The position numbers and the translations under genes are program-made. Of a stretch of DNA of 64,000 nucleotides, positions 28,836 to 38,172 are shown piece after piece; the stretch's first letter is position 1, and the number at the start of each line of letters is the position of its first letter. Below the pieces are notes generated by a model, which worked only from the letters and a program-made list of their open reading frames with translations, was not told where the DNA came from and did not search any database. Source of the stretch: Paramicrosporidium saccamoebae (lineage: Eukaryota > Rozellomycota); NCBI GenBank assembly GCA_002794465.1, contig MTSL01000169.1, forward strand, positions 62,311 to 126,310. Reading direction: 5' to 3'.

Positions 28836-29981
28836 TTATCTATAATATCTCGCTCTACCTTCTCTCGACCGCGATCGTGACCGTGACCGCGACTGCGATG
28901 TAGAATATCTCCTAGACCGATATGAGCGAGAATGGTAATGTTCACTAGTTCGATTTCGAGATTCTGATAGACGGTCTCGCGATCTAGAGGAGTGATCAGT
29001 CCGAGATTCTGCTGGACGGTCTCGTGATCCAGAGGAGTGATCATGTCGAGCTTCTGGTAGACGCTCCCTTGTCCCTGAAGAATAGTCATCTCGAGAACCC
29101 GATTGATAGTCTTGTGACGAGGAAGGATCCTGATCTCTTGACCCAGATGGACAGTCTGTTTTCCTCTCGACATTTAAAACTTTGGGCTGTGAATGCATCA
29201 AATCATCAGAAATTAGCGGGATATCAAAAACTACGTTCATCTCATAAACATTGCTCAACACTTGAGCACACTTGTCCATCTCCTCTTTCTCCACGTTAAA
29301 AACTTCGGCCCATTTATCCGGCAAGACCACCCCACACTCCTCAGCAGCCCAACTCACTGCTGCACAGGCTAAAACTGCGGGCTGCCAACACACATAGGCA
29401 ACAGTGCGGAGTCCGTCGTTGGTCAAATTAATGGCACGTTGTGCAAGACGGGGATCGTCGAGTTCAAGGGCATTCAGATAGTTGGCAAGAAGTCCTATGG
29501 GATGACGGGGCTGAACGTGGAATCCAAGCTCCCGCAAGACGCACATTTCGGCAGAGGTTGTTCTGTCCCTCCATTTGTAATATTCATCCGCCACATAGTC
29601 CATTATCCGTATTGGTCGCGCTCCCCGTATTTCCTGGTGTAACCAAAAGTAAATATTAACGACATCCCGGATGCGACGACAACATTCCTCCACCTTTCCA
29701 GCAATCAGCGTGCAGGCCATTGCTACATCAAAAAGTGGCAGCTTCTTGACCGACTGCTGGCAGTAGAACTGCTGAAGGAGGATCTGTCCTGTCATAATTC
29801 CCGACTGCGGCATTTTCAACAGTCGTCCAGCCCGCTGCACAAGGTGACTACCAATATATCTGTAGCGCGTCTCCTCCTCCCACCTCATATCTTCTTTTTG
29901 CGAGGGACTCTGTCCAGCCACGAAAAAGGCATTATAGTCCACCAAGGGATTCAACCAGTCCACTCCCTCCAGCAGCGTCAT
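28836..29981 (-). CDS. Cyclin L-type cyclin with RS tail
   Basis: 381 residues. Two cyclin folds cover about residues 35-250 (EETRYRYIGSHLVQRAGRLL, ATAC-type helix MACTLIAGKVEECCRRIRDV, EMCVLRELGFHVQPRHP). That pattern (KVEE..R.IRD, ELGF.V...HP) is cyclin L. The tail from about 280 is a repeated Arg/Ser region with units like SRDRPAESRTDHSSRS and ends SRSRSRSREGRARYYR. Cyclin L pairs with CDK11 in the nucleus and affects transcription-coupled splicing. The repeat is also visible in the DNA (about 54-bp units, 28930-29110). It is convergent with the C3HC gene (8 bp between stops). Confidence 0.9.
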   Translation of the reverse strand: MTLLEGVDWLNPLVDYNAFFVAGQSPSQKEDMRWEEETRYRYIGSHLVQRAGRLLKMPQSGIMTGQILLQQFYCQQSVKKLPLFDVAMACTLIAGKVEECCRRIRDVVNIYFWLHQEIRGARPIRIMDYVADEYYKWRDRTTSAEMCVLRELGFHVQPRHPIGLLANYLNALELDDPRLAQRAINLTNDGLRTVAYVCWQPAVLACAAVSWAAEECGVVLPDKWAEVFNVEKEEMDKCAQVLSNVYEMNVVFDIPLISDDLMHSQPKVLNVERKTDCPSGSRDQDPSSSQDYQSGSRDDYSSGTRERLPEARHDHSSGSRDRPAESRTDHSSRSRDRLSESRNRTSEHYHSRSYRSRRYSTSQSRSRSRSRSREGRARYYR

Positions 29982-30243
29982 TTAACAATTTATCGTCAAT
30001 TTCCCATAAGTGGGATACATTGCTTACGACTGCAGGCCATAAGCGCCGAGCTAATACTGAACAGAGTAGATGGTACATTTAGACAGCAGGGATGGGGGGT
30101 CTTGATTACAGACCTCACAAAAAGTCACTTTATTAAAAAACGTACTCCTTCTATAAGTGGCCACTTTCAGCACATCGAATTGGGCTTATGGGATAGATAT
30201 CTTGATGGGGCCACCAATAGTGAGCAGATATTGTTGTAGAGTA

Positions 30244-30606
30244 TCATTTGTAGGCTGTCGTTGTGGCTGGACCATAATAATTTGCACAGATTCTCCACAG
30301 AATATTGTGCATCCTCGCCCTCGGATGCGGCAATTTCATTGAAATGCTTTGCTCATATGGTGCAAATAGATCTACTTGGTAATTCAGAGTCTCGTCACTC
30401 GACAAGACTTTTAAGCATGCGTCTACCAAGTCGTATTTCCTGAGGGGTTGCATGATCACAAGCAAATCGAGACTAAGAATAGTCTCGTTTGCTCCATATT
30501 CCAACTGGGCCGAAGAGTGACTGGCGTCACCCGAGATACATATTTGACGCAATTCAACGTCGCTTGCCAAGACGGTGAGCGGGAACAAGAGCCAAGATAA
30601 GTGCAT
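30244..30606 (-). CDS. Small predicted secreted or ER protein, unknown
   Basis: 120 residues. The N-terminus MHLSWLLFPLTVLAS looks like a cleavable signal peptide. The remainder alternates short beta-prone stretches (VELRQICISGDAS, ETILSLDLLVIMQPLRKYDL) with a few Cys and no second membrane span. I do not recognise a family. It could be an ER-membrane-complex-like lumenal protein or a secreted factor. The interval to cyclin L (29982-30243) shows nothing further. Confidence 0.5.
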   Translation of the reverse strand: MHLSWLLFPLTVLASDVELRQICISGDASHSSAQLEYGANETILSLDLLVIMQPLRKYDLVDACLKVLSSDETLNYQVDLFAPYEQSISMKLPHPRARMHNILWRICANYYGPATTTAYK

Positions 30607-30682
30607 GATGTTAACGGAGATATGCGATCAAGAGCTTTATATTAGTGGCGCAGTCTACATCCCAATCCGGCATATCTTGGAT

Positions 30683-30973
30683 CTAGCATAGGCCTTCCCG
30701 CGAATTTGAAATAATGCTTGTGGACTGAATTTTCTGTTCTGCATGGTTGAGTAGTTGTGAGAGTTGTCTGTCAAGCTCGACAGTGGTGAGTTGGTCGATG
30801 GGAGTGGAAAAGAGGTCGTCAGACTGACTGTCTCCATCTGATAATCCACTGCTATCATCGTCTGCAGGAACCATTTCCGTGACAAAGAGCTCTTCTCTTT
30901 TAGCAGCACCCTCCACTTCGGAAAGACCAAAGCAGCAAAATAAGCCTATGAAGCGCGTCAACACTGAATTCAT
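30683..30973 (-). CDS. Small acidic predicted secreted protein, unknown
   Basis: 96 residues from MNSVLTRFIGLFCCFGLSEV, an apparent signal peptide. The mature part is acidic and Ser-rich (DDDSSGLSDGDSQSDDLF), with a short amphipathic helix (LDRQLSQLLNHAEQKIQS). No domain is recognised. It follows the other small secreted candidate on the same strand. The ORF could be fortuitous, as there is no family support. Confidence 0.4.
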   Translation of the reverse strand: MNSVLTRFIGLFCCFGLSEVEGAAKREELFVTEMVPADDDSSGLSDGDSQSDDLFSTPIDQLTTVELDRQLSQLLNHAEQKIQSTSIISNSREGLC

Positions 30974-31118
30974 GAGGTGCCACAAATAAATATAGCCAAT
31001 TTATGTACGACCCGGTTATCAAGGCGACTCGAAAATTTATAAACAAATCTATACATGGTGTAGCAATGTAGTAAAGGTGCTTCTTGTGGTGCTCACTGGA
31101 CTTTTATGACTGCCTCCT

Positions 31119-32311
31119 CTAACCTTGTTTAAGCATGGCCGTCCTGAATGAAGGTAAAGAATAGTCGTCTTCAACAAAACTCAAAGAACCGTCATCGTCC
31201 TTGTCATCTGTAGTGGTACCATCTTCATCCTTGTCATCCGTGGTGGTGCCATCTTCATCCTCGTCGTCTGTAGTGGTACTATCGTCATCATTCTCGGATA
31301 GTTCATGCTCGAGTTTATCTAATGTCTCTGAAAAGTTTAGTTTTCCTTCTTCCTCCGCTTCGGTAGCTTCAAAATCCTCAAAATTTTCCAGAGTATCAGC
31401 AACTGTTTTTCCAAATTCGCAAAGAAATTCTCTCATTTCAGAAGAGTCGGTAATTCGGCTCAATTTGCCATCAGCATTATCATCCAGCTTGGATCTCTTG
31501 GTACCGATAGTCGTCCGTTTCACATTTTCAATCATCTCTTCTGAGAATCCGTTCATTTCTAATGATACAGAAACGCTGTTCCAGCCGATGACAGGCGCTT
31601 TAGGTCTTCCAACTCGAAACTGCTCCTCTACGACTAGCACATCCTGCACAACTTTTCTTGTCCATTCAATCAATATTCTCAAAAATTCACGCGCTGCCTG
31701 AACCGTTACCATGGCTTCAGAACTTCCAGTCAGCTCGGCAGCACGTTTCTGTAATCTATCAGGACGAAGTATCAGATGCACAAAAGGGTCCTTCCGTCTA
31801 TTTTTTTGCAGACTACGAACATCTGCCTCTTCTTTTTTACAAAGCAGCTCTGCATTTTCAATCTCCAACTCCAGGTCGTGTTCATTAGTAACTAGCGCCT
31901 CCTCCAGCCGTGGTGTCATATCAAATCCGGCATTATGCACTACAAGTTGTAAATAGAAATCTGATCATTACAATAGCGGCTCACGTCATCTAAAATAGCA
32001 CAACGATATGCAGCATCGGTGGGCCGATACGGTCGATAATCTTTCCTAATGTGGACCCTCTCGTTGACGGCCTGCGCATATCGGTCATAGTCCCCCCGAC
32101 ACGCGTACTTTTGCATGGCCTCGCCGGTGTATCGAATCTTTTGTAGACCGTAGCTCTGTGGGTGCGAAAATAGTCTTTTAATGCATTCATGCACCCGTCG
32201 TGTGTCTCTCACCCTGCCACCGGGAACTTTGCGTTTTCCTTCCAGTCGTTCCAGACTGTCCAGTTCCCTGTCATCCAGTTCAATAGGTGTCTCTGCCGCC
32301 GGTGGAATCAT
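31119..32311 (-). CDS. Unknown coiled-coil protein with acidic TTTDD repeats (two exons)
   Basis: Exons 31972-32311 and 31119-31939 with a 32-nt intron. The join gives ...DDVSRY/LHNAGFDMTP. About 386 residues. The N-terminal half is basic and helical (RRVHECIKRLFSHPQSYGLQ...). A charged helix follows (EHDLELEIENAELLCKKEEA), then an acidic tail with three in-frame repeats of TTTDD(E/K)DEDG near residues 335-365. The tail repeat is seen in DNA at about 31195-31285 as GTCATC-rich units. I do not recognise the protein; nuclear location is a guess from composition. Confidence 0.6.
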
Positions 32312-32607
32312 CTAAAGGAAATTGTATTAAGCATATCGTCTACCTGTCACCTGTCGCGTAGTAAATAATCACCACGGACTTTTTACTGCCGAGTAACTCA
32401 CCGTAATATGTAAACATGAGGACAGTAATGTTTTGTGGTGGGAGTATTATCACGGCGTCAATATAACTGGGCGACAGGGAATTAACAGCTAATACGGATT
32501 CACCAGCATAGTGTCCACTACATTGGCGAGTCTATATTCCAAATATTGGAAAACACTCAGCACACAGGTAAATATTCCACTATTTCACAATAGTACAAGT
32601 AGTTTTA

Positions 32608-33068
32608 TTAACGAGTCAGGTTCCGAGCATTCCAGCATTGATGAATGGTCTTGCGCTTATTCCTCCGGTGTGTCGGTTTATGCAGGGACGACGTTGAATT
32701 TGATCGCTTGAGTTGGCTATCGAGAAAACTACCCCACGGACATTTACAGTTATCCAGCCAATTACACACAATGGACATGCTATCTACAGCTGGCCCAATA
32801 TAGGAGCCATGCTCGGCTATCCGAAACAGGTGGATAAGCTCCTCCATTTCGTTTGTCCCAAGAGCATCAACACTTGGCCGACGTGTCAGAGACAGAAAAC
32901 TGTTACTATTAGAATCCGCAATGACAAGGGATTCAGTACCGGAAGTGGTGCAGCCAGGCATGACAAGACTAGGCGGCACGTTCCAGCAAAAGTTTGTGGG
33001 TACCCCCAACAAAAAGTTGCATTAATTACCAAATGACGCCTCATCATGTGATTGGCCAGAAAAGTCAT
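32608..33068 (-). CDS. Hypothetical protein (possibly two exons)
   Basis: An open frame (32608-33012) can be joined across a 35-nt GT..CCTAG segment (32969-33003) to an upstream exon starting MTFLANHMMRRHLVIN. The result is about 141 residues, with a basic C-terminus (HKPTHRRNKRKTIHQCW). No domain is recognised, and without homologues the frame may be chance. The flanks 32312-32607 and 33069-33193 show no gene. Confidence 0.3.
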
Positions 33069-33193
33069 TATTACAAAGTTATCACGGCCAAGGAGATCAA
33101 GGAGCTTTGATCCGTTATATAGTCTCGTAGTAGTAATAAACTCTTTATCAGGGCGCCCAATCCATCATACCCTTGCATCACGACACAGGTTAT

Positions 33194-36097
33194 TTAGTTT
33201 AAATTTGCAATAATCTCGGCATAGCCTTGACGAATCTGTCGTTCATAATCTTGTTTGCCCTCAATCAAGCGGCCGCAGAGGGACAAGCTAAGCTCGCAGA
33301 ATTTCTTTGCCCAATCCATCTCACCAATTCTAATGCCATTAGTTTTGGCTATATAAAGTACTCGGTCACGGACTGACTAACGTTAAAAGCAGTGATTATT
33401 AGCCATAGAATTTCATCTTGAGGGTACTACAAAGATTAAAATTATCAATTGCACGCTACGGAATCGGCCATCTGAACAATGTCTTTGCCTTGAGAAATCA
33501 ATTCAAACGTTTCTGCAAAATCTTCATCGATCAATGTACAGATGATCATTCCCCTAAAAAGCATGGAGAATCTCCTAACACCATCGGCGTCAGTGTCCTT
33601 TAGATTCGACTCTGAAAGCTTTTGAAGCAAAACCAAGTATACTAGAACAAATGTCAAATGCAGGCCGTACTACCTTCAGATGGTATTTTGTGAGTGGTAT
33701 GAATTAGAAAATGGACAATGGATTCTGCAGAAAGAGCTCCAATTTCCTACAGTCGTACTCGCCGCTACTTGGATTACCGTAACAATTGACTTGTAGGTCT
33801 GGTCACCCTTTAGGATCAGCAAAAGAGCTTCAGTGACGCGGATCAGTGATTCGAGGCTGCTTCGTATCCTGTGCGCAGAGCTGTGGCCTCCGGCCTTCAT
33901 GCGCTTTGTAGGCGCCAGTGGGCGCATCATTTCAATGTCATCCAGAAAGTCCTTGCCATCATTCAAGGCATGCTCCACAGCTTTGATCAAATCAGAGTCG
34001 CAATATTTGCAATGAGCGAAAGCCTCCATAAGGATTGAAGCGAACATGATTCGTTTTTCATCATCATTACATTTCTTGGCTAGACATAGTGCCTTTGACG
34101 CAATTGCAATACATCTTTCGTGTTTCCCGGCATTGTACAAGTCAATGGCACAATTCCAAATTGAATCTAGCGCACTAGTTGACAATTTACTCAGCCCAAC
34201 AACTACATGTCAGCAGTCTGTGATGAAAAGTACTCTTGGGTAAATACTTTTCAATATACTCAACACCATCAGGAAGCATTCCCGACATTGAAGCAATGTT
34301 TTCAAGACAAATGCATCGCAGCTCATCTGATAGTCCTGATGCACTTAGCGCATCCTCGAGCGCTTTAATCGATTCGCCAGGAAATTGGCATTCAAAAAAG
34401 ATTCGACTAATTTCTAGTAGCCACGCAGCTGAATATTGTGTTCGGTGCTTCTGGTAAACAGCCGATGCTACGCCATGGAATATAATCATAAGGGTACCTT
34501 GGTGTCTACGTCCCGCGCTGATGGCAATCTCAAAGATTATCAAGGAACCCAGCTCTGTATCTTCCACGTCTCTGGCAACCTTTTCAGCTTCGTCCACCAA
34601 ACTCATTTTTAAGAGGCACTGGGCCTTGAATCTACTGATTAAACCCCGATTGCTATTTCGCTACACTCGGTATCGTTGGATGTTAGAGGAATCGTCAGAA
34701 AGTCTTAGTAGCACATCCAGAAGACTTTGAGCGAGACTATATTTTGATTCCTACTAAATGACAAGATATTTACGTCAGTACTTTGAAACACTGTCGTGCC
34801 TTTTTGTACAGAATCGCTTCCAATTCCCAAATCTTTTTGATCCCTTTGATCCGGAACTCGTGACACTGCATCATATCCACCAGCATTGGCACTCCCTGGG
34901 CTGCTTGGATGGCCCCCAAAATTGTTGCTTTCAGAATAACATATGACGAAAATTCAGCATCGTTGACCTTTGACAATGTCGATCGACCCTCAAAGCAGCT
35001 AAAAAGGTTCAATAGAATGTCTGGCCTAATTGTTTAGTCAATTTGACAGTTCTACTCGGTTGTCGCCTTCAACAGAGTGATAACTTGTATAAGCTCTTTT
35101 ACTGTTAAATCAGAGGGAAGAGTTCCACTTGTGGAATCCACCTGTCTAGCCGTGTTGATAACCCTTCCGCAAGGTCGATCAGAGATTGAGGGAAAAGCTT
35201 CAAAAAGCGCGCGGCAATCGTCTGGAGTTTTAAGTAAGCTCTTTTGCAGCATGTATTCAAGCGCAGATTCCACCAGATCGACCGCCATGTCTTGAGTAAA
35301 TACAGTTCCGCATGTCACCAAAGCCGAAAGCACGGCCCCTGCGTCGTTTGTGATGACAGAGTTCAAGACTTGTTTAATGGCTCCTTTATCGAGTTCGCCA
35401 TTAATTTTCTCCAAAGTCAACTTTACATCCTCAGAGTGTCCAAGATTCTAAAAGTAACTTTTCGGTCCCAATAGAAACCATCAACAGCTCTGCTTCATAT
35501 GCCACCTGCATAACTTGAGCTGATTTCACTTTTTGCGCCGCACTGAGCATGCCGAGACGCGATTTTAACTAGCGGTGTAAGTATTGAACGGAATGCTTAC
35601 CATGAAAAGTTCTTGTAGATAGAGGGTACAGTAGCCAGGCTCCGGTAGTTCCAGAAATGCTTTTGATGCAAGCGCGCACATATGCATGGCATCTAGCATT
35701 CCTAGTCAATGTTAGTGTCACAACTGCCAAGTAATTACCATCATCGTCAAGATACTCCAATGACGTCCCTTTGAGTAAGAGAATGGCTAGCTCACGACCT
35801 AAACAATGATCCTACTGACATTCCTCTACCATATGCAGCAATCTTTTGTGTTATCATGGATTTTTGAGAGTTTCCGTTACCAAGGTGCACCATGTGGTTC
35901 CATAATTGAATTGCTTCAATAAAAAATGGAGTGTGAGCCATACCTTCACTGCGGCAGTCACCAGGCTGTAAATCACCTCTTGAGATGCACTCTGTCAATG
36001 TTGCCTTGGCATCATGGATGGCAGTCAGACATTCTTGACTATAGTCGGCAACTTTGAGATGCGCAAATAGACTTGCAAGCTTTGTCTCCAGCATCAA
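33194..36097 (-). CDS. SPO22: Meiotic TPR protein SPO22/ZIP4/TEX11 (13 exons)
   Basis: I joined 13 exons across 12 introns of 29-37 nt. Introns: 35799-35829, 35702-35738, 35569-35600, 35448-35478, 35026-35055, 34751-34781, 34632-34664, 34203-34233, 33747-33777, 33642-33673, 33427-33459, 33349-33377. Every join keeps frame. The product is about 840 residues of helical TPR-like repeats. It opens with a family-like LWNHMVHLGN segment, has SIWNCAIDLYNAGKHERCI in the middle, and ends with the SPO22 motif YPQDEILWLIITAFNV followed by WAKKFCELSLSL. SPO22/ZIP4 is a scaffold of the ZMM group that promotes crossovers in meiosis. The intron density is far above that of its neighbours. Confidence 0.8.
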
Positions 36098-36109
36098 TGT
36101 CGAATTTAT

Positions 36110-36934
36110 TCATGCGTTAATGTGTAATACGAGTTTTCTTCCATAAATGGAAACGGCCGCATAAAGGTCTTCATTATCGCCGACTTGGATTGAATCCCCG
36201 TCCTTGTCTTTGAACGTCAGAGAAAGGCTCGAGTCTTCAGGTATGCCCGACTTTTCCTTAATAAGTCTATCAACTAGCTCAAAGGAACAGCCCGGATCAT
36301 ACTCGAAAGCAAGAATGTCTCCACGACACTTTACTTTTACACGGATCTGCGACTGTGCTATGCTCAGAGACCTTTTGCTTGAATTTGTCATCGACAAGGA
36401 CGGTACATTACTGTGGAGCGATACACGATCTAAGAGAGAATTGGTTCTGCTTGGCGTGCTAGGAATTTCTGTCATTCTAGGGATCTCTGAGTGGGAGTCA
36501 TGCTCTGTTGGTAGAAAGAAATCAAGAACCACTCGTGTTCTACTAATATATGGTGGCAAGATGAGCAGATCGCGACAGTACTTGTCCACTGCTTGCCGCA
36601 GCTTTAGAACCATTTTGGACGGACTTGACAGAATCATCAAGACTCGCTTTGTTGCTGGACAGGAGGGCAGTATCCGCCGATGCCCACGACGTCCAGCCTC
36701 TACTGGAAAAATGACTTTGAGAGATTCAGAGAGCTTTTGAAAGGAGGAGAGGGATTTGCGGAGATGCCAGGAGCCAGTAAGATTCTCGATGAGCAACTCA
36801 AGATGGGGATTGTTTCGGTCTGTAATATCGGCTTGGAGGGTTCTGGCCTTGGATATCTGGCATCCAGCCACCACGGAAGACATGTGGGACCTCCACCTCT
36901 CCAATTCTTGATGTGCTGCTATCTTGTCTTGCAT
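36110..36934 (-). CDS. PX-PB1 scaffold protein, Bem1/Scd2-like without SH3
   Basis: 274 residues. A PX domain spans about 20-165: the FPVEAGRRGHRRILPSCPAT block followed by LRQAVDKYCRDLLILPPYIS is the Bem1/Scd2 PX wording. A Ser-rich linker follows. The C-terminal PB1 domain (about 200-274) begins IRVKVKCRGDILAFEYD and has the acidic loop DKDGDSIQVGDNEDLYAAV. Bem1/Scd2 hold Cdc42, its GEF and PAK together at polarity sites. They start with two SH3 domains that are absent here, and no upstream exon with SH3 is visible before the tRNA. So it is either a reduced form or a different PX-PB1 protein. Confidence 0.65.
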   Translation of the reverse strand: MQDKIAAHQELERWRSHMSSVVAGCQISKARTLQADITDRNNPHLELLIENLTGSWHLRKSLSSFQKLSESLKVIFPVEAGRRGHRRILPSCPATKRVLMILSSPSKMVLKLRQAVDKYCRDLLILPPYISRTRVVLDFFLPTEHDSHSEIPRMTEIPSTPSRTNSLLDRVSLHSNVPSLSMTNSSKRSLSIAQSQIRVKVKCRGDILAFEYDPGCSFELVDRLIKEKSGIPEDSSLSLTFKDKDGDSIQVGDNEDLYAAVSIYGRKLVLHINA

Positions 36935-37033
36935 CCGAACAGAATGCCGCTAGCGTGTCATGCAGGCAAATAGACCCACAGAATCACAGCATGACAGACG
37001 TACTGGTAATTTCTACCGCCGTTTCATTAGAAC

Positions 37034-37117
37034 GGCAAGATGGTCGAGTGGTCTAAGACGTTAGATTCAGGTTCTAATCTCAGAAATGGGGCAAGGGTTC
37101 GAATCCCTTTCTTGTCA
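37034..37117 (+). tRNA. tRNA-Leu (CAG), class II
   Basis: 84 nt. Acceptor GGCAAGA pairs with TCTTGTC. The D-arm is GTC...GAC. The anticodon stem TTAGA/TCTAA encloses loop TTCAGGT, giving anticodon CAG at 37068-37070. There is a long variable arm, and the T-arm is AAGGG-TTCGAAT-CCCTT. There is no intron. The long variable arm and CAG anticodon give leucine for CUG, so there is no sign of CUG reassignment. Confidence 0.95.
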
Positions 37118-37256
37118 ATACTTTTGCAGTGCCTGTCTAGTTGAATTTTGTCTTATTTGTATCTCCAATGTAATAGCTATGATTTTACAAAAGCTGCGAG
37201 TAGTCTACAAATTAGCAGAGTATCAACAAAGGTGATCTCTGGGTGCCGGGGATGGG

Positions 37257-38102
37257 ATGACGATGGAGGCGAACCCTCTAGAGCTCGCTCTTCAGCAGCT
37301 TGCCAAGACCATGGGAGTAAATCTCCCTGGAGGCGAGCAACCTGTAAAAACTGAACAAAATATACAGAAGCCAGCAGCCGCCGAGGCTGCAAATGTAGTC
37401 TCGGAAGAAGAAGGAGAACTGCTCGAGGAGCCAGACCCTTTTGTCAACCGAAAACGGGGGCAGCTCGAAGGGTCAGACCCTTCTGTCAACCGAAAACGAG
37501 ACCAGAGACGGTCGCCCAGAAAGTCAGCGCCAACATTTACGGGCGAAGTCGACGCAGAGAGTCTTCTCCGCGGCCCAAAAACCCCCAAGATGAAGCGTCC
37601 CCGGGTTGACAAAGTTGTACGACAAGAAAAAAAGGAACGCCCCAAGGTGCCTTGTCGGTATTGGATGGAAGGGAAATGCAGCAAAGGTGATGAGTGTACC
37701 TTTTCACACGCTAGCCGCCCAAACCGATCTGTGGAGGATGCCAAGAGTGAAGATGTGTGTCGTTTCCACATTGCGGGAAACTGTTTGAAGGGAGACAACT
37801 GCATGTATAGTCACGATCTGTCCAAAGTCCCATGCAAATTCTTCCATGTGAAGGGGGACTGCGGAGCGGGTGCATCATGTAGATTTTCACACGGTGCTAT
37901 TAGTGAACAGGAGAGACATTTGTTGTTTGTAGAAATGATGGGGACGAGAGATCCACGATTACCGCAGTCTAATGCGCCTGCCCGGCCGATCTCTCCGCCT
38001 CCATCACGGCCCGCTGTCACAATCGCTGTCCTGACCAGGAATCCGACCATGATTCTAGATCCCGAGGTACAGAAATACAATCCATTTGGATCGCCATTTT
38101 AG
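37257..38102 (+). CDS. Three-CCCH zinc-finger protein, ZC3H4/6/8-like
   Basis: 281 residues. Three CCCH fingers in a row at about 125-225: PCRYWMEGKCSKGDECTFSH, VCRFHIAGNCLKGDNCMYSH and PCKFFHVKGDCGAGASCRFSH. The last is followed by ISEQERHLLF, as in ZC3H4/ZC3H6 (PLTEETRELL). Those proteins bind nascent RNA and restrict non-coding transcription. The N-terminus is charged and carries a duplicated unit (DPFVNRKRGQLEG / DPSVNRKRDQRR). CPSF30/YTH1 is excluded, as it has five fingers. The gene starts 139 bp after the tRNA. Confidence 0.8.
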   Translation: MTMEANPLELALQQLAKTMGVNLPGGEQPVKTEQNIQKPAAAEAANVVSEEEGELLEEPDPFVNRKRGQLEGSDPSVNRKRDQRRSPRKSAPTFTGEVDAESLLRGPKTPKMKRPRVDKVVRQEKKERPKVPCRYWMEGKCSKGDECTFSHASRPNRSVEDAKSEDVCRFHIAGNCLKGDNCMYSHDLSKVPCKFFHVKGDCGAGASCRFSHGAISEQERHLLFVEMMGTRDPRLPQSNAPARPISPPPSRPAVTIAVLTRNPTMILDPEVQKYNPFGSPF

Positions 38103-38172
38103 AATTTGTATAATAAAACTAATCATACCGCACAAATGGATCAATACTGGCCCGTTGTAACCCTGGCTCATA

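Noticed and set aside
29844..30239. 131-codon plus-strand ORF upstream of and antisense to cyclin L
   Set aside because: Overlaps the cyclin L N-terminus on the opposite strand; no domain.
36204..36740. 178-codon ORF on the plus strand opposite the PX-PB1 gene
   Set aside because: The minus strand encodes recognisable PX and PB1 domains; the plus frame has none.
37034..37117. CUG codon reassignment suggested by a CAG-anticodon tRNA
   Set aside because: The tRNA has a long variable arm and leucine-type features, and CUG positions in conserved proteins look hydrophobic; standard code is the simplest reading.
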